In this document: positions 62,556 to 64,000 of the stretch, piece by piece
Numbering within the stretch: position 1 is the first letter of the stretch
Layout of the letters: every line of letters starts with the position of its first letter
NCBI GenBank assembly: GCA_033439265.1
Contig: JAVTVX010000019.1
Location: 15,588,039 to 15,652,038 of the forward strand
Source: Dillenia suffruticosa
Lineage: Eukaryota > Streptophyta > Magnoliopsida > Dilleniales > Dilleniaceae
Direction of reading: 5' to 3'
DNA: 64,000 bases
Notes under the pieces: model-generated
Databases searched by the model: none
What the model saw: only the letters and a program-made list of their open reading frames with translations
Told to the model about the DNA's origin: nothing
Translations under genes and position numbers: made by a program

Positions 62556-62806
62556 AATATATTGATTTAATTTGTACAGATTCTTTTACGCCACTCATTT
62601 CTATCCAAAACCATCATCGTCTAAACATTTCACTATTATGTTTTTACGTATAATTTGCATCTAAACTTTCAATAGTTCGCATCTACGTTTTACTGGATCT
62701 TTTACATTTAAGTTCTCAATTATCCTAGCCGGTGCTTCTTTAGGTCTTCTTTACATATGCCCAAATCGCCTCAAACGACACTCTCGCACCTTATCCACAA
62801 TTGAAC
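62556..62806 (-). mobile_element. Second RTE-type LINE fragment, cut by a copia LTR
   Basis: Repeats the order of the preceding copy (ACAGATTCTTTTACG, CTATCCAAAACCATC, GTCTTCTTTACATATGCCCA, CTTATCCACAATTGAAC) and stops where the copia LTR begins. Confidence 0.7.
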
Positions 62807-63217
62807 TGTTGAAATTTTGAAAGAAAGAATACAAACTATGATGAAAAGAAACCGTAGAATTTTATTGCATTAGGAGAACAAGAAACTTGCATTGTTTGAA
62901 CTTTTGTTCATACTTTACAAGGGAGAAAGACTTAACTATTTATAAAATCACAAAAAACACATAAGAGAGGGAAAAAATGGGAGAGAGGAGAAAGGAGAGG
63001 GCACTGCCCTCTCCTGGCCATTAGAAGCTTCCAACAGCTAGTGGAAACTAGCCGTTGGAGCTTGTTCCAACAGCTAGTTTCCTCTAGCCGTTGGAGGGCC
63101 CAGCTAGGCCCTTTCTCAAGGGCCAAGCTGGGCCTATTTTGGGGTCTTAAGGACCCCAAGCCTTGGGCCTGTTAAGGATCCCTGAATGGACTTAAATTCT
63201 GTTTTTTATTTTTAACA
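62807..63217 (-). repeat. 3' LTR of the right-edge copia element
   Basis: 411 bp, TGTTGAAATT to TTTTTAACA on the + strand. A - strand TATAAATAG lies at about 62936-62944. Two 28 bp imperfect palindromes (63031-63058 and 63067-63094) and a third (about 63097-63134) sit in its middle. Confidence 0.85.
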
Positions 63218-64000
63218 CTCCCCTCAAGTTGGGTGTGAATATGTTTATAGTACCCAACTTGCCCATTATATCTTGAAGATGAGCCAATATTTCTCTTTTG
63301 GTGAAGATGTCTACCAATTATCCTTTTCTTTGATATGAGTTGTGACAATAATCTTTTCTTCTACCTTTTGTCGATTGAAGTGACAATCAACTTCTATGTG
63401 TTTGGTGCGCTCACGAAATACCGGATTAGAGGCAATATGAATTGCGGACTGATTGTTACAATAAAACTTGATTGGTGTTGAAATTCTAAACCCTAACTCT
63501 TCTCCTAAGGCCTTAAACCATACTATCTCACAAGCGCCTACTACCATGGCCCTATATTCGGCTTCTACAGTCGATCTAGACACAACCTTCTGTTTCTTGC
63601 TTTTCCAAGCTATCAAGTTGCCTCCTACAAACATGCAATATCCTGATATTGATCTCCGATCTATGGAATCTCCTGCCCAATCAGCATCGCAGTAGCCTTC
63701 AATATCAGTACTTCTATTATTTTTAATCCAAATACCTAATCCGGGAGATCCTTTGATGTAGTGAAGAATCCATTCAGCAGCTCTCCAATGACCTCTCTTT
63801 GGCGCATGCATGTATTGGCTTATGTAGCTCACGGCATAAGCAATGTCTGGTCTAGTGATGACGAGATAAATAAGTCTTCCTACAAGGCTGTAATATCTCT
63901 CTATGTCTTCTAGAGGTTTATCATCATCAGCTAGTGGACCGGAAGGAAAAACAAAGCTACAGGCTAGCTAAGCTACAGGCTAGCTTGGCTCCTAACTTAC
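62807..64000 (-). mobile_element. Ty1/copia LTR element, 5' part beyond the window
   Basis: From the right edge leftwards (- strand) come the end of reverse transcriptase (PLEDIERYYSLVGRLIYLVI), RNase H in a 173-codon open stretch at 63311-63832 (YCDADWAGD, SRSTVEAEYRA, YCNNQSAIHIA, RTKHIEVDCHF), the purine tract TTGAGGGGAG and the 3' LTR. The visible coding part is nearly open, so this looks like the youngest LTR element in the window. Its other LTR lies outside. Confidence 0.92.

Overview
The window is nuclear DNA of a flowering plant, most likely a dicot. It holds intron-rich genes for a plant 20S proteasome subunit and a plant nucleoporin, a duplicated U-box E3 ligase of the PUB22/23/24 type, many decayed retroelements, and long AT-rich spacers with microsatellites. 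The species cannot be named from the sequence.

Layout from left to right. 1-2992 is the 3' two thirds of a broken Ty1/copia element with its 3' LTR. 4863-11045 (+) is PBG1, the beta-7 (PSMB4-type) subunit of the 20S proteasome, with seven coding exons; its 3.8 kb last intron carries an L1-type LINE fragment. 12.2-13.6 kb is a small pile of repeats: a SINE, a copia fragment, and a TRIM (miniature LTR element) nested in that fragment. 14.7-17.7 kb and 32.2-35.3 kb are the two arms of a 3 kb inverted duplication. Each arm carries an intact intronless U-box/ARM E3 ligase gene (410 aa on +, 412 aa on -), and the genes point toward each other. The 14.5 kb between them holds SINEs, a possible solo LTR, and a copia fossil (about 22.1-31.2 kb) split by a 7 kb Ty3/gypsy fossil (23.2-30.2 kb, - strand). 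35.3-40 kb is gene-poor spacer with SINEs and GA/CT repeats.

39,980-57,109 (-) is most of NUP214 (LNO1 in Arabidopsis). Thirteen exons run from the late beta-propeller through the coiled-coil region to the FG-repeat C-terminus. The N-terminal exons were not found in the window. The 57.1-64 kb flank holds pieces of RTE-type and L1-type LINEs and, at the right edge, a copia element on the - strand whose 3' LTR sits in an RTE LINE.

The host genes have unrelated housekeeping or stress roles (proteasome core, ubiquitin ligation, mRNA export) and form no operon-like unit. I found no clearly new biological system. The most informative structures are the convergent PUB pair with its unequal promoter microsatellite, the nested LTR elements, the TRIM, the tRNA-like SINEs with visible target-site duplications, and the gypsy element with antisense frames and a 60 bp tandem array where pol is expected. 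Exon boundaries are read by eye from splice sites, reading phase and remembered family sequence; they may be off by a base or by an alternative site.
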